The translations under genes were made by a program, and so were the position numbers. 36,417 nt of DNA, from the NCBI GenBank assembly GCA_020047755.1, contig JAIFNL010000280.1, positions 1 to 36,417 on the forward strand, given 5' to 3'. Origin of the DNA: Bacteroidota bacterium. Lineage in GTDB: Bacteria; Bacteroidota; Bacteroidia; Bacteroidales; JAIFNL01. Under the pieces are notes generated by a model that worked only from the letters and a program-made list of their open reading frames with translations, did not search any database and was not told where the DNA came from. Shown here in pieces: positions 24,091 to 33,780 of this stretch (positions are counted from its first letter, which is position 1; every line of letters begins with the position of its first letter).

Positions 24091-25092
24091 TTACGGAATA
24101 CTTCTCAAAATAGTATTTCGCATTACCATTTCGATACCTACAAACAAAAAAGCAAGCAACGCAAAAATTAGAAATTCTTCTTTTATGCTACTAAATTCTT
24201 TTACGTCTATTTTCGATTTTTCAAGCTTATCTATCTCTTGGTAAATATCGGCAAGACCTTTAGTAGTTGTTGCTCTAAAGTACTTTCCATCAGTTATTTG
24301 CGAAATTTCTTTCAACGATTTCTCATCAATTTTCACTTCAACTTGCTGGTACTGAATACCAAAAGGCGTTTGAAACGGATAAGGCGCTGTGCCAATTGTT
24401 CCTACTCCAATTGTATAAACCCTTATTCCAAAGGTCTTTGCAATATCAGCCGCCGAAAGTGGCGCAATGTCTCCTCTATTATTCTCGCCATCGGTAAGTA
24501 AAATAACAACTTTGCTAATTGCCTCGCTGTCTTTCAAGCGATTAACGGCATTTGCCAAGCCCATTCCTATCGCAGTTCCATCTTCAATCATTCCACTTTC
24601 GATGTTCTTAAAAAGATTGATAAGTATCGCATGGTCAGTAGTTAAAGGGCTTTGTGTAAAACTTTCGCCACTAAAAACCACCAATCCCATTCTATCGAGG
24701 GGTCTTCCCGAAATAAATTTAATGGCAACCTCTTTTGCCGCTTCTAAACGGTTAGGGCGTAAATCTTCGGCAAGCATACTGCTCGAAATATCCAAAGCAA
24801 GCACTATATCAATACCTTGCGTAGTTTCATTTTGCCAATTATCAAACGATTGAGGGCGAGCAATAGCAAAAACAAGCGCAATAATTGCCATAAGCCTCAA
24901 AAGAACAAGCACATAACGCAAATAAAACTTATAACTTTTCGTCAATCCCTCAAACGGCTTTAATGTCGAAAATCGAACAGAGGCTTTCAAGCTCGAGTGC
25001 TTGAAAAAATAATAAACCGCCATTGGTATCAAAACCAATAAAATATAAAATAATTCGGGATTTGCAAAAGTAATTCTATTCCAAAATTCCAT
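24091..25092 (-). CDS. batA: BatA: membrane-anchored VWA-domain protein
   Basis: 333 residues with the same plan as BatB: helices at about 12-30 and 58-78, VWA domain about 92-290, and a C-terminal helix near 312-328. The MIDAS is intact (D101, S103, S105 in LDISSSM), followed by DRMGLVVFSGESF and VVILLTDGENNRG. BatA is one of the genes whose loss reduces aerotolerance in Bacteroides fragilis. It begins 62 bases after the BatD-like accessory gene. Confidence 0.9.
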   Translation of the reverse strand: MEFWNRITFANPELFYILLVLIPMAVYYFFKHSSLKASVRFSTLKPFEGLTKSYKFYLRYVLVLLRLMAIIALVFAIARPQSFDNWQNETTQGIDIVLALDISSSMLAEDLRPNRLEAAKEVAIKFISGRPLDRMGLVVFSGESFTQSPLTTDHAILINLFKNIESGMIEDGTAIGMGLANAVNRLKDSEAISKVVILLTDGENNRGDIAPLSAADIAKTFGIRVYTIGVGTIGTAPYPFQTPFGIQYQQVEVKIDEKSLKEISQITDGKYFRATTTKGLADIYQEIDKLEKSKIDVKEFSSIKEEFLIFALLAFLFVGIEMVMRNTILRSIP

Positions 25093-25154
25093 AGTTTAAC
25101 TTCTTTTTTTGAAATCAAATTTGATTCATTAACAATATGCTAAATATTTCAAAT

Positions 25155-26123
25155 TTAAGCATTTATAGTTTTTACATTTTCCGAAACCATTTGCACTTCT
25201 TTTGTCTGTTGAACAAAATTAAGTGTCTTAGAAAATGCCAAATCATTTTCATCTGCCAAAGGTTCCGATTTTGCAAACTTAGCCAAATCGGCAAAAGAAA
25301 AAATAAGCTTCAACTCACTAACTCTATCACTCTGAATTCCAATATTTTTCTCACAAGCCTCTATCGTTTCTGTGCTTGTTTGCTCAGCAGTGCTAATTTT
25401 ATATCTATTTTCGATATATTCACGCAAAATATCTGTCAATTCAGTATAATATTGCTTAACTTTTCCCGACTGCCAAAGTTTTTCAGCCTTCAGCTTTTCT
25501 AGTTTTTCAATTGCAATAAAATGCGGAAGAGTAATTTTCTTTGGCTTTTCAACTTCCTGTTCTAAAGGCTTTTTACGCCATCGTTTATAATACAAAACAA
25601 GCAAAATAATAGCAGCTAGTAATAAAATACCAGCAAGCAACCAATATTTATATTCGTGAATGAACTCTTTGAAAGTCAAAGGCGTATCGTAAACACTGTG
25701 AATATCTTTCACCGATTTTTCGGTGGTATCTATCGCAATAGTTTTTACTGTCAAAAGCAACTCATTGGTACGCAAACTATCTCTGTTATTTGCAAGAAAA
25801 ACAAAAGGCGGTAAAGAATAACTACCTGAATCAAAAGAAGTTATTGTAATTTCCTGCGAAAGTAAATAAGTAGAATTTGCTTTTGAAAAAACTGTATCAA
25901 TTTCACCAATTTCTACAATTTCAACACCCTTTATAATAGAGTCTTGTAAAAGAGGAAATTTAATAGCCTGAACCGCATAAACACTAGCCTGAAGCTTAAT
26001 TTTCGCCTGCTTTCCTATTACAATTTGGCTGCTGTCAAGCAATGCTTTTACTTCTATTTTTTGGGCAATTGCAGAAAAAAAAGCAAAATAAAAAATCCCT
26101 AAAAATATTATCTTTTTTACCAT
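25155..26123 (-). CDS. Bat-operon accessory membrane protein with BatD-like periplasmic domain
   Basis: 322 residues. Signal peptide about 1-20 (FSAIAQ). A beta-rich extracytoplasmic domain (21-155) resembles BatD (QIVIGKQAKIKLQASVYA, then SFDSGSYSLPPFVFLANN). A single membrane helix at 161-179 and a basic stop-transfer (YYKRWRKK) follow. The cytoplasmic helical part (about 190-322) contains KVKQYYTELTDILREYIENRY, a motif shared with C-terminal regions of such accessory proteins. It starts six bases after the DUF58 gene, so they are translationally close. It is a regular member of Bacteroidota bat operons, usually annotated as hypothetical or DUF4381-like. Confidence 0.75.
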   Translation of the reverse strand: MVKKIIFLGIFYFAFFSAIAQKIEVKALLDSSQIVIGKQAKIKLQASVYAVQAIKFPLLQDSIIKGVEIVEIGEIDTVFSKANSTYLLSQEITITSFDSGSYSLPPFVFLANNRDSLRTNELLLTVKTIAIDTTEKSVKDIHSVYDTPLTFKEFIHEYKYWLLAGILLLAAIILLVLYYKRWRKKPLEQEVEKPKKITLPHFIAIEKLEKLKAEKLWQSGKVKQYYTELTDILREYIENRYKISTAEQTSTETIEACEKNIGIQSDRVSELKLIFSFADLAKFAKSEPLADENDLAFSKTLNFVQQTKEVQMVSENVKTINA

Positions 26124-26129
26124 ATCTTT

Positions 26130-26999
26130 TTATCTACTTTTAAACATTTGCATCAAGGGTTTAACATAATCTTCGTGAGTAAATAACTCGGCAAAACTGA
26201 CACCTCGCTTTTTCAAAATAGTCTTCAGTTCGTCATTTTTCTTCAAATAATATTTTTTAAATTCCTTCCGAACTTTAGCATTTGACGTATCAATCCATTG
26301 ATATTCACCACTTTCAGAGTGTTTCATTTTCACTAAACCAATATCGGGAAGTTCAATTTCGCGCAAGTCGGTAATTTTCAATGCAATCAAATCGTGTTTA
26401 TAACTTGCTATTTGCAAAGCTTTTTCGTAATTAGCATCTTCAAAATCCGAAATCAAAAAAGCTGTACAACGCTTCTTAATTACATTGGTAAAATATTTTA
26501 AACCTTCAGCTATATTTGTGCCCTTATTTTGGGGAGTAAAATCAATTAATTCCCTAATAATGTGAAGAATATGCGATTTTCCTTTTTTTGGCGGAATAAA
26601 TTTTTCAATCTTATCGGAAAAAAAGATAACGCCCACTTTGTCGTTGTTTTGGATAGCCGAAAATGATAGAGTCGCAGCAATTTCAGTTACTACCTCCCGT
26701 TTAAACATCAACTTACTACCAAAATCTTCAGAGCCGCTAACATCGATTAGCAGAACAACAGTCATTTCGCGTTCTTCTTCAAAAACTTTCACAAAAGGAT
26801 TTTTGTAGCGTGCAGTTACGTTCCAATCAATATTGCGAATATCGTCGCCATATTGGTATTCACGCACTTCGCTGAAAGTCATACCACGCCCTTTGAATGC
26901 TGTATGATACTCGCCAGCAAACACTTCACGCGATAAACCTTTGGTTTTTATTTCAATTTTGCGTACTTTTTTTAATAGTTCGCTTGCATTTTCTGCCAT
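26130..26999 (-). CDS. DUF58 protein with degenerate-VWA fold
   Basis: 289 residues without signal peptide or membrane helix. The DUF58 core GRGMTFSEVREYQYGDDIRNIDWNVTAR is at 37-64 (quoted as consecutive parts GRGMTFSEVREYQYGDD and IRNIDWN). A VWA-like MIDAS follows, D86-x-S88-x-S90 in LIDVSGSED. DUF58 proteins regularly accompany MoxR ATPases and are thought to be their substrates or adapters. It is the second gene of the run, 100 bases after moxR. Confidence 0.9.
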   Translation of the reverse strand: MAENASELLKKVRKIEIKTKGLSREVFAGEYHTAFKGRGMTFSEVREYQYGDDIRNIDWNVTARYKNPFVKVFEEEREMTVVLLIDVSGSEDFGSKLMFKREVVTEIAATLSFSAIQNNDKVGVIFFSDKIEKFIPPKKGKSHILHIIRELIDFTPQNKGTNIAEGLKYFTNVIKKRCTAFLISDFEDANYEKALQIASYKHDLIALKITDLREIELPDIGLVKMKHSESGEYQWIDTSNAKVRKEFKKYYLKKNDELKTILKKRGVSFAELFTHEDYVKPLMQMFKSR

Positions 27000-27099
27000 T
27001 TTAAAATCAATTTAAGAATCATTAAAAATTGAAAATAAATAATCTTCAATTTACTCTAAATCAATATATTAGTTCAGTTTTTACACCACTCCAAATGGT

Positions 27100-28092
27100 C
27101 TAAGGAACTTCTACTGCATTTAAAATTTCGCTAATGATTTCTTCGCTTGTAATATTCTCAGCTTCAGCCTCATAAGTTAATCCAATTCTGTGTCGCAATA
27201 CATCGTGCGCTATTGCACGAATATCTTCGGGCAATACATAGCCTCTGCGCTTTATAAATGCGTAAGCCTTAGCAGCTTTAGCCAAATTGATGCTTGCACG
27301 TGGCGACCCTCCAAAATTGATAAGTTCTTTGAATTTAGCCAAGCCATATTCTTCAGGATTTCTTGTAGCAAACACAATATCAACAATATACTTCTGAATT
27401 TTTTCGTCCATATATACTTCTTTCACTGCATCGCGAGCACGTAAAATATCTTCGGGTTTAATTACAGAATTTGCTTTTGGAAAACTTTTCATTAAATTTG
27501 CCTTAATAATTTCTCTTTCCTCTTCTTTTTTAGGATAAGTAATTATCACTTTCAACATAAATCTGTCCACTTGAGCTTCTGGCAAAGGATATGTTCCTTC
27601 TTGCTCTATTGGGTTTTGAGTAGCCATAACCAAAAACGGCTCTTCGAGTTTGTAAGTTACCTCTCCAATAGTAACTTGTTTTTCTTGCATTGCCTCTAAA
27701 AGTGCGGATTGTACTTTAGCAGGAGCACGATTTATTTCATCGGCAAGAACAAAATTGGTAAAAATAGGTCCTTTTTTTACAACAAATTCTTCCTTTTTTT
27801 GCGAATAAATCATCGTTCCTAAAAGGTCAGCAGGCAAAAGGTCTGGTGTAAATTGAATACGACTAAAATCAACGCTAATGGCTTGCGCAAGTGTGTTGAT
27901 AGCCAACGTTTTAGCTAATCCGGGAACACCTTCCAATAAAATGTGCCCTCCAGTAAGCAAGCCTATTAAAAGGCTCTCTGTCAGGTGCTTTTGTCCCACA
28001 ATCACTTTATTCATTTCCATGTTCACCATATCTACAAAAGCGCTTTCCTTTTGTATTTTTTCATTAATTTCACGAATATCAACTGATTCCAT
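27100..28092 (-). CDS. MoxR-family AAA+ ATPase
   Basis: 330 residues. Walker A GVPGLAKT (55-62), Walker B FVLADEINRA with D118 and E119, sensor 1 ATQNPIEQEGTYPLPEAQVDRF, and a sensor-2/lid region with GGSPRASINLAKAAKAYA. MoxR ATPases act as chaperones that mature or insert metal cofactors into VWA-domain partners; here BatA, BatB and DUF58 are the likely clients. It is the first gene of the minus-strand run. A full promoter match lies 98-129 bases upstream of its ATG, with a perfect dyad between promoter and gene. Confidence 0.95.
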   Translation of the reverse strand: MESVDIREINEKIQKESAFVDMVNMEMNKVIVGQKHLTESLLIGLLTGGHILLEGVPGLAKTLAINTLAQAISVDFSRIQFTPDLLPADLLGTMIYSQKKEEFVVKKGPIFTNFVLADEINRAPAKVQSALLEAMQEKQVTIGEVTYKLEEPFLVMATQNPIEQEGTYPLPEAQVDRFMLKVIITYPKKEEEREIIKANLMKSFPKANSVIKPEDILRARDAVKEVYMDEKIQKYIVDIVFATRNPEEYGLAKFKELINFGGSPRASINLAKAAKAYAFIKRRGYVLPEDIRAIAHDVLRHRIGLTYEAEAENITSEEIISEILNAVEVP

Positions 28093-28161
28093 CTTTATAA
28101 ATGCACTTAAAGTTAGTAATTTTTATCTTAAAATATAAATTAACTTTGTTTTTATCTTATT

Positions 28162-28181
28162 TTTATATGCTTGCATATAAA
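28162..28181. promoter_or_regulatory. Perfect dyad in the moxR 5' untranslated region
   Basis: TTTATATGC-TT-GCATATAAA is a perfect palindrome with 9-base arms and a two-base centre, starting about 10 bases past the TAnnTTTG box at 28197-28190. This is close to the expected transcription start, a common place for a repressor operator. It is AT-rich, so chance cannot be excluded. Confidence 0.4.
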
Positions 28182-28189
28182 TTTTAATG

Positions 28190-28221
28190 CAAATATAGAA
28201 TTTTTAATCGGGCAAAGCAAA
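28190..28221 (-). promoter_or_regulatory. Promoter of the moxR-bat operon
   Basis: On the minus strand TTTG (28221-28218), a 20-base spacer and TATATTTG (28197-28190) match the Bacteroidota primary-sigma consensus TTTG-N19-21-TAnnTTTG exactly. Expected transcription start is about 28183-28186, some 90 bases before the moxR ATG. This is the best complete promoter match I found in the window. Confidence 0.65.
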
Positions 28222-28366
28222 AAAGCAATTAAATATTAAGAAATGTTTAACTTTTTTTAAAAAATTAAAAATTTTACGCTACTTTAGCACACTTTCGTTT
28301 TTGTACAAAATCAACAAAATTTGCTGAAAAATGAAGCCCTAAGCTGCAAAAAAAAAGAAATAGCAC

Positions 28367-29725
28367 ATGTTAAAAAAAGTAAAAAAATATATACACAACC
28401 ACAATTTATTTGACTCGTCCGACAAAATATTGCTTGCAGTAAGCGGTGGAATAGATTCGATGGTCTTGCTTGATTTGTTACAAAAAATGAATTGCAATTT
28501 TGCTGTTGCGCATTGCAATTTCAACCTTCGCGGGCAAGAATCAGATGGCGATGAAGCCTTTGTAAGCAGCTATTGCGAAGAAAAAAAAATTGAATTATTT
28601 AAAATTTCATTCCAAACAAAAACTTACGCCAACGAAAAAAAAATTTCGATACAAATGGCTGCTCGCGAATTGCGCTATAATTGGTTTCAAGAAATATACC
28701 AAGCTAATGACTTCAAATACATTGCATTAGCACATCATGCCAACGATGTAGTAGAAACGTTTCACATCAATTTGAGTAGAGGGACCGGAATAAAAGGACT
28801 GAGTGGAATTAAAGCCAAAATAGGCAATTTAATTCGTCCTTTGTTGTTTGCAACAAGAGACGAAATAATTGGTTACCAAAAAGAAAACAAGTTAAATTTT
28901 CGCGAAGATAGCAGCAACTCGTCAGTAAAATATGCGCGCAACAAGATACGGCATGAAATTATTCCCAGTTTAGAAAAAATAAACTCGGCTTATAGCCAAA
29001 ATGTGCTAAAAAGTATTGAAAATTTATTGGAAGTTGAAAAAATTTACAACCAACAAATAGAAGAAAAACGGAAAGAAATTGTAATATTTGAAAATCACCT
29101 TTACAAAATAAACATTGACAAATTGCTCAAAACAGCTGCTCCAAAAACATTTTTGTTTGAATTTATCAGAGAATTTGGATTTGAAAGCGATAATTTAGAA
29201 CAAATTTATGAATCAGTTACGAATCAAACAGGCTGCGAATTTTTGTCAGAAAATTTTATTCTTTTAAAAAATAGAAATGAATTTATAGTCAAAAGGAAAG
29301 AAAATGCGCAAAAAACAGATATTTTTATTGATAAAAATTGCTTGCAATTAAAAATAGACGAAATAAATTTTACTTTCTCCGAATTTGAAAAAAAACAAGA
29401 TTTTGTAATGGAAAAGAAGCAAGAAATTGCGCTTTTAGATTTCGATAAACTAGAATTTCCTCTTCAAATAACAAATTGGAAAACAGGCGATTATTTTTAT
29501 CCGCTAGGCATGGAAAAGCGAAAAAAAATATCTGATTTTTTGATTGATAAAAAAATTTCACTTTTTGAAAAAGAAAAACAATTAATTCTAAAATCAAAAA
29601 ACGAAATAGTTTGGATGGTTGGAAAACAAATAGATAACCGATTTAAGCTAACTCAAAGTACAAAAAAAATTCTACGAATAGAGATAACAAATGATTTTTT
29701 TATAAATTTGCAGGAAATACAATAA
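28367..29725 (+). CDS. tilS: tRNA(Ile)-lysidine synthetase
   Basis: 452 residues. The enzyme attaches lysine to C34 of the CAU-anticodon tRNA-Ile so it reads AUA. The PP-loop SGGIDS is at 26-31, VAHCNFNLRG follows near 47, and ALAHHANDVVETFHINLSRGTGIKGLSGI carries the family's second signature (quoted in parts ALAHHANDVVETF and GTGIKGLSGI). NKIRHEIIP is also typical. A linker and C-terminal TilS substrate-binding domain end at about 445 (TNWKTGDYFYPLGM, then KKISDFLIDKKI). Transcribed divergently from moxR. Confidence 0.95.
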   Translation: MLKKVKKYIHNHNLFDSSDKILLAVSGGIDSMVLLDLLQKMNCNFAVAHCNFNLRGQESDGDEAFVSSYCEEKKIELFKISFQTKTYANEKKISIQMAARELRYNWFQEIYQANDFKYIALAHHANDVVETFHINLSRGTGIKGLSGIKAKIGNLIRPLLFATRDEIIGYQKENKLNFREDSSNSSVKYARNKIRHEIIPSLEKINSAYSQNVLKSIENLLEVEKIYNQQIEEKRKEIVIFENHLYKINIDKLLKTAAPKTFLFEFIREFGFESDNLEQIYESVTNQTGCEFLSENFILLKNRNEFIVKRKENAQKTDIFIDKNCLQLKIDEINFTFSEFEKKQDFVMEKKQEIALLDFDKLEFPLQITNWKTGDYFYPLGMEKRKKISDFLIDKKISLFEKEKQLILKSKNEIVWMVGKQIDNRFKLTQSTKKILRIEITNDFFINLQEIQ

Positions 29726-29811
29726 CAAAGGACTTGTAGAAATTAAAATCTAACGCAAAAAAAGTTCCGCTAAGCATAATTATTGTTATAGTTTTATATA
29801 CTTCAAAGCGA

Positions 29812-31728
29812 ATGAAAATAAATACATTTTTTTTACTAATTCTCTTATTTACAAGTGATTTTGTTTCTTCTCAAACAAAACAAATTCAAAGCAATCGTAT
29901 TGCTAATTATGATATCGAAGTCAGCTTAAACACTGAAAACAAAATACTTAAAGGAAAAGAAATCCTTATCTGGACAAATACTTCGCGCGACACATTGCAC
30001 GAATTTCATTTTCATTTATATTTGAATGCTTTCAAATCTAAGCATTCTAGTTTTATGCAAGAACTTGTAAATGAGGCAACTAAAGAAGATGCTGGATACA
30101 TAGAAATTTCCGAAATTAAGCTGTCGAATGGTGAGAATTTAACTAATAATCAGCAATTTATATCACCCGATGATAAAAACAATCAAGACGAAACAGTTGT
30201 AAAAATAAAAAGCAAAACAGGAATTTTGCCAGATTCTACGGTAAAATTTGAGATTCATTTTACTGCAAAACTTCCAAAATTAATGTTCAGAACAGGTTAT
30301 GCAAAAGATTATTTTTTCGTAGCACAATGGTTTCCAAAAATAGGTGTCTATGAACCTGAAAATAAGCAAGATTCGAGTAAATGGGCTTGGAATTGTCATC
30401 AGTTCCATGCACATTCTGAGTTTTATGCCGACTTCGGAGTTTATAATGTAAAAATCACTGTTCCAGAGAATTATGTAGTTGGAGGAAGCGGAATTCTTTG
30501 GGACGAAAAAAAGAATAACAATTCGAGCAAAACACTACACTTCAAAGCCAACGATGTTGTTGATTTTGCATGGACAGCTTCACCTAATTACATGGTTTAC
30601 AATGAAAAATGGAACGAAACATCTATCACATTTCTATACCAAAAGGAGCATAAAAAGCAAATAAAGCGACATATAGATGCGCTAAAATTTGCAATTGATT
30701 ATTTTGAAAAAAATGTAGGACAGTATCCATATCCATCTATTACAGTGATAGATCCGCCACTTTATGGGTTAGGTGCCGGCGGAATGGAATATCCGATGCT
30801 GATAACAGTAGGCACGGTAAAATATTTGCCCGAGGGAATTAAAATTCCAGAGCTCACAACTATTCATGAGTTTGGACATCAATATTTTATGGGTCTTATT
30901 GCTACAAATGAATTTGAAGAAGCTTGGCTTGACGAAGGGATTAATTCGTATTACGAAACTCGCATAATGGACGAAGTTTACGGGTATTCTAATTCGCTAA
31001 TCAACTTTGCTGGATTTACTATTGGAGATGGTGAAACACAACGATTTGATTACCTAAATCTAGAAAATTTACGTATAGCTCCTATCTATAATTATGCTTG
31101 GAATTTTCCTTCGCAAAGTTACGGAACTTTGGTTTACAGCAAAGCTGCAGCCCTACTACAAACGCTAGAAGGCATTGTGGGAAAGGAAGTTATGGATAGA
31201 ATTATGCAAACTTACTTTGACGAATGGAAATTTAAGCATCCCAAAACAGAAGATTTTATAGAAATAGTAAGCCAAATAATTAAAAAGAAACATGGTACTC
31301 TTTATGGCGAAAATATGAATTGGTTCTTTGAACAAACTTTATTCGGAACAGCCGTTTGCGACTATGCTGTTGAATCAATTTCGAACACAGAACTAATTAA
31401 AGGTGAGGATATTGAAAGTGATGGAATAGTTTCAAAAGTACGAGTTCATCGTTTAGGAGATATGTATTTGCCCAATGAATTGCTTGTCCATTTTACCGAT
31501 GGCACCGAAATACTCGAAAAATGGGACGGAAAGGCAAGCACAACGGTTTTTACGTTCAAAGGAAAAAGCATAAAATGGGCACAGATAGACCCAGAGAATA
31601 AGCTAAAATTAGATATTAATTTTTCAAACAACAGCAAAACCTTAGAACCAGAAAATGGTGTTTTTTGGAAATATGCTGAAAAATTGATGTTTTGGCTTCA
31701 AAATATCATGCAACTATTTGTTTTTTAA
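29812..31728 (+). CDS. Secreted M1-family zinc metallopeptidase
   Basis: 638 residues. Signal peptide 1-20 (LLFTSDFVSS-Q). An N-terminal beta domain (about 25-270) precedes the gluzincin catalytic domain. Zinc ligands are H352 and H356 in HEFGHQYF, and E375 in EAWLDEG, spaced as the family requires; E353 is the general base. GAGGMEYP (331-338) replaces the GAMEN exopeptidase motif of classical aminopeptidase N. That points to the gluzincin branch common in Bacteroidota, with uncertain aminopeptidase specificity. The C-terminal region (about 520-615) is a beta domain. No T9SS C-terminal domain was recognised. It is 86 bases after tilS. Confidence 0.9.
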   Translation: MKINTFFLLILLFTSDFVSSQTKQIQSNRIANYDIEVSLNTENKILKGKEILIWTNTSRDTLHEFHFHLYLNAFKSKHSSFMQELVNEATKEDAGYIEISEIKLSNGENLTNNQQFISPDDKNNQDETVVKIKSKTGILPDSTVKFEIHFTAKLPKLMFRTGYAKDYFFVAQWFPKIGVYEPENKQDSSKWAWNCHQFHAHSEFYADFGVYNVKITVPENYVVGGSGILWDEKKNNNSSKTLHFKANDVVDFAWTASPNYMVYNEKWNETSITFLYQKEHKKQIKRHIDALKFAIDYFEKNVGQYPYPSITVIDPPLYGLGAGGMEYPMLITVGTVKYLPEGIKIPELTTIHEFGHQYFMGLIATNEFEEAWLDEGINSYYETRIMDEVYGYSNSLINFAGFTIGDGETQRFDYLNLENLRIAPIYNYAWNFPSQSYGTLVYSKAAALLQTLEGIVGKEVMDRIMQTYFDEWKFKHPKTEDFIEIVSQIIKKKHGTLYGENMNWFFEQTLFGTAVCDYAVESISNTELIKGEDIESDGIVSKVRVHRLGDMYLPNELLVHFTDGTEILEKWDGKASTTVFTFKGKSIKWAQIDPENKLKLDINFSNNSKTLEPENGVFWKYAEKLMFWLQNIMQLFVF

Positions 31729-31840
31729 GTAGTTCACTTTAATATTTTATAGAATAAATTTAAAAATACAAATTTTAAAACTATTTTAAAACACACAAAA
31801 CGTTTTAAATTGTTTTTGAAAAATAAGAAATATAGCTAAA

Positions 31841-33112
31841 ATGAAAGTAAAAGAATCATATATAAAAGGTTGGAAATTAGCAATTAAAACAATACAAAAT
31901 GCCTATTTGCTTTACGCTGCTAATTTTTTGCTTGCACTTATTATAGGTGTCAGTTTTGCAACATCAATTTCATCGGATAGCTTGTTATTCAATAAGTTAT
32001 TCAAGCAATTTAATTTTACAATTTTCGCTGAGTTTTTACAAAATTATAAGGCTTTAATTTCTATGTTAAAGTCTCAATTCGTCTTATTTTCAGCAATTTA
32101 CCTGCTTATAACTATTTTTTTGACGGGCGGAATTATTGACAGTTTCTACAAAGGAAAATTTGAATCGTCGCAATTTTGGACAAATTCGAGCAAGTTTTTT
32201 TTCCGATATTTACGACAGGCTATTTATATCTTAATAATCAATGCATTACTTCTAGTATTGCTCTTGGTATCTATTTCAGCTATATTTTCTAATTTAATAG
32301 AAAAAGAATCTACGGAAAATGCCTTTATTTTATTTAGCATTTTATTATTTATAATTTATTTATTATTAAATAGTTTTGTATATATTATTTCGGATTATGC
32401 AAAATTTGGAATTTATTTTACAGAAACAGATAAAGTGCTAAGCGCAATTTGGCGCAGTACAAAATATGTGTTCAAAAACTTCGGAAAAGTGTATTTGCTT
32501 TTCATTTTTTTAATGGCTTCGCCATTTGTTTTAATTTCAGCTAATTTATTGGTTAGCATAAAATTAGAAGCAAATAATTACCTTAGTTTGATTTTAATTT
32601 TTCTAATTGGTCAAATGTTTATTTTTGCTCGAATTTTTGCCCGAACTTGGGTTTTAAGTGGGCAATATAGTCTATTTACGCTAGATTTTAACAAAAAAAT
32701 AGAAAATAAACGTGCTGAATTTATGGCGCTCGATGAAAAAGCAGAACAAATAAGTAAAACACAATTTGAACAAGAAAAATCGGAAATTCGGCAAAATAAA
32801 GAGGAAAAAGCCCAAACAGTAATTCAAGAAGTAAATGAAATGCTTAAAAATATTCAAAAACAACTTGAAGAGATTGAAAAAGAGGCTCGTCCAGAAATAA
32901 AAGAGCAATTGATAGAAAAATTAATTCAATCGTCGGAAAGCGAAGAGTGGGAAATTTTAGAAGAAAAAGCAGAAGAAAGCAACAAGCAAAAAGAACTGAG
33001 CAAAGTAATGTCTCTAGTAGATGAAATAAAACTCGAAAAAATAGCTAAAAAGACTAAAATTGAGAAAAAAGTGCAAAAAACAAGTGATGATTTATTCGAT
33101 TTTGACGAATAA
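31841..33112 (+). CDS. Multi-pass membrane protein with charged coiled-coil tail, function unknown
   Basis: 423 residues. About six hydrophobic segments lie within residues 15-280 (around 20-42, 82-105, 128-152, 160-185, 215-240 and 250-275). The intervening motif YAKFGIYFTETDKVLSAIWRST resembles the DUF4013-like or stage-II-type membrane proteins that carry W-x-S-x-K-Y near a helix. I cannot assign it. From about 288 onward the chain is very Glu/Lys-rich, predicted coiled coil, ending KKVQKTSDDLFDFDE. The gene is 112 bases after the M1 peptidase and 46 before recR; a shared transcript with recR and the glycosyltransferase is possible. The acidic Phe-Asp C-terminal tail looks like a short docking peptide. 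Confidence 0.6.
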   Translation: MKVKESYIKGWKLAIKTIQNAYLLYAANFLLALIIGVSFATSISSDSLLFNKLFKQFNFTIFAEFLQNYKALISMLKSQFVLFSAIYLLITIFLTGGIIDSFYKGKFESSQFWTNSSKFFFRYLRQAIYILIINALLLVLLLVSISAIFSNLIEKESTENAFILFSILLFIIYLLLNSFVYIISDYAKFGIYFTETDKVLSAIWRSTKYVFKNFGKVYLLFIFLMASPFVLISANLLVSIKLEANNYLSLILIFLIGQMFIFARIFARTWVLSGQYSLFTLDFNKKIENKRAEFMALDEKAEQISKTQFEQEKSEIRQNKEEKAQTVIQEVNEMLKNIQKQLEEIEKEARPEIKEQLIEKLIQSSESEEWEILEEKAEESNKQKELSKVMSLVDEIKLEKIAKKTKIEKKVQKTSDDLFDFDE

Positions 33113-33158
33113 TAGTTTAAAAAAAAGTAACTGATTACTTTCTAAAAAGCATAATTAA

Positions 33159-33764
33159 ATGACAGAATTGCCCTCAAAATATTTATCAAATACCGTAAAT
33201 GAATTTGCAAATTTGCCCGGAATAGGTAAAAAAACAGCGCTTCGCTTAGTTTTGCATTTATTAAAACACGAAAAAAAAGAAATTTTGCAATTTAGCCATT
33301 CGCTAAACGAGTTGGCAGAAAATATTAAAAATTGCAAAATTTGTCATTCAATTTCAGATACGGACGTGTGCGAAATTTGTGCAAATCCCAAACGCACGCG
33401 CAATACCATTTGCGTAGTGGAAAGTATTCGAGAGGTTTTAGCCATCGAAAACACACAGCAATACAACGGTTTGTATCACGTTTTGGGTGGAATAATCTCG
33501 CCAATCGACGGAATTGGTCCAAGTGATTTAACGATTGATAATTTGCATCAAAGAGTTGAAAATGAAAATATTGACGAAATAATTTTGGCTCTAAGTACAA
33601 CTATGGAAGGCGACACAACTAACTACTTTATTCACAAAAAGTTAAGTGGTTTGAATGTAAAACTAACCACTTTAGCTCGTGGTATTTCCTTTGGCGATGA
33701 GCTAGAATATACCGATGAAATAACGCTAGGACGCTCAATTTTAAACAGAATTGAATTCCATTAA
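33159..33764 (+). CDS. recR: Recombination mediator RecR
   Basis: 201 residues, normal length. Helix-hairpin-helix at the start ([18 protein letters not shown]), four-cysteine zinc finger C59, C62, C71, C74 (CKIC and CEIC), then a Toprim domain ([29 protein letters not shown]) and the C-terminal Walker-B-like region ([22 protein letters not shown]). RecR, with RecO or RecF, loads RecA on gapped DNA. Followed after 16 bases by the glycosyltransferase gene. Confidence 0.96.
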   Translation: MTELPSKYLSNTVNEFANLPGIGKKTALRLVLHLLKHEKKEILQFSHSLNELAENIKNCKICHSISDTDVCEICANPKRTRNTICVVESIREVLAIENTQQYNGLYHVLGGIISPIDGIGPSDLTIDNLHQRVENENIDEIILALSTTMEGDTTNYFIHKKLSGLNVKLTTLARGISFGDELEYTDEITLGRSILNRIEFH

Positions 33765-33780
33765 ACCCTTAAAATAAAAA

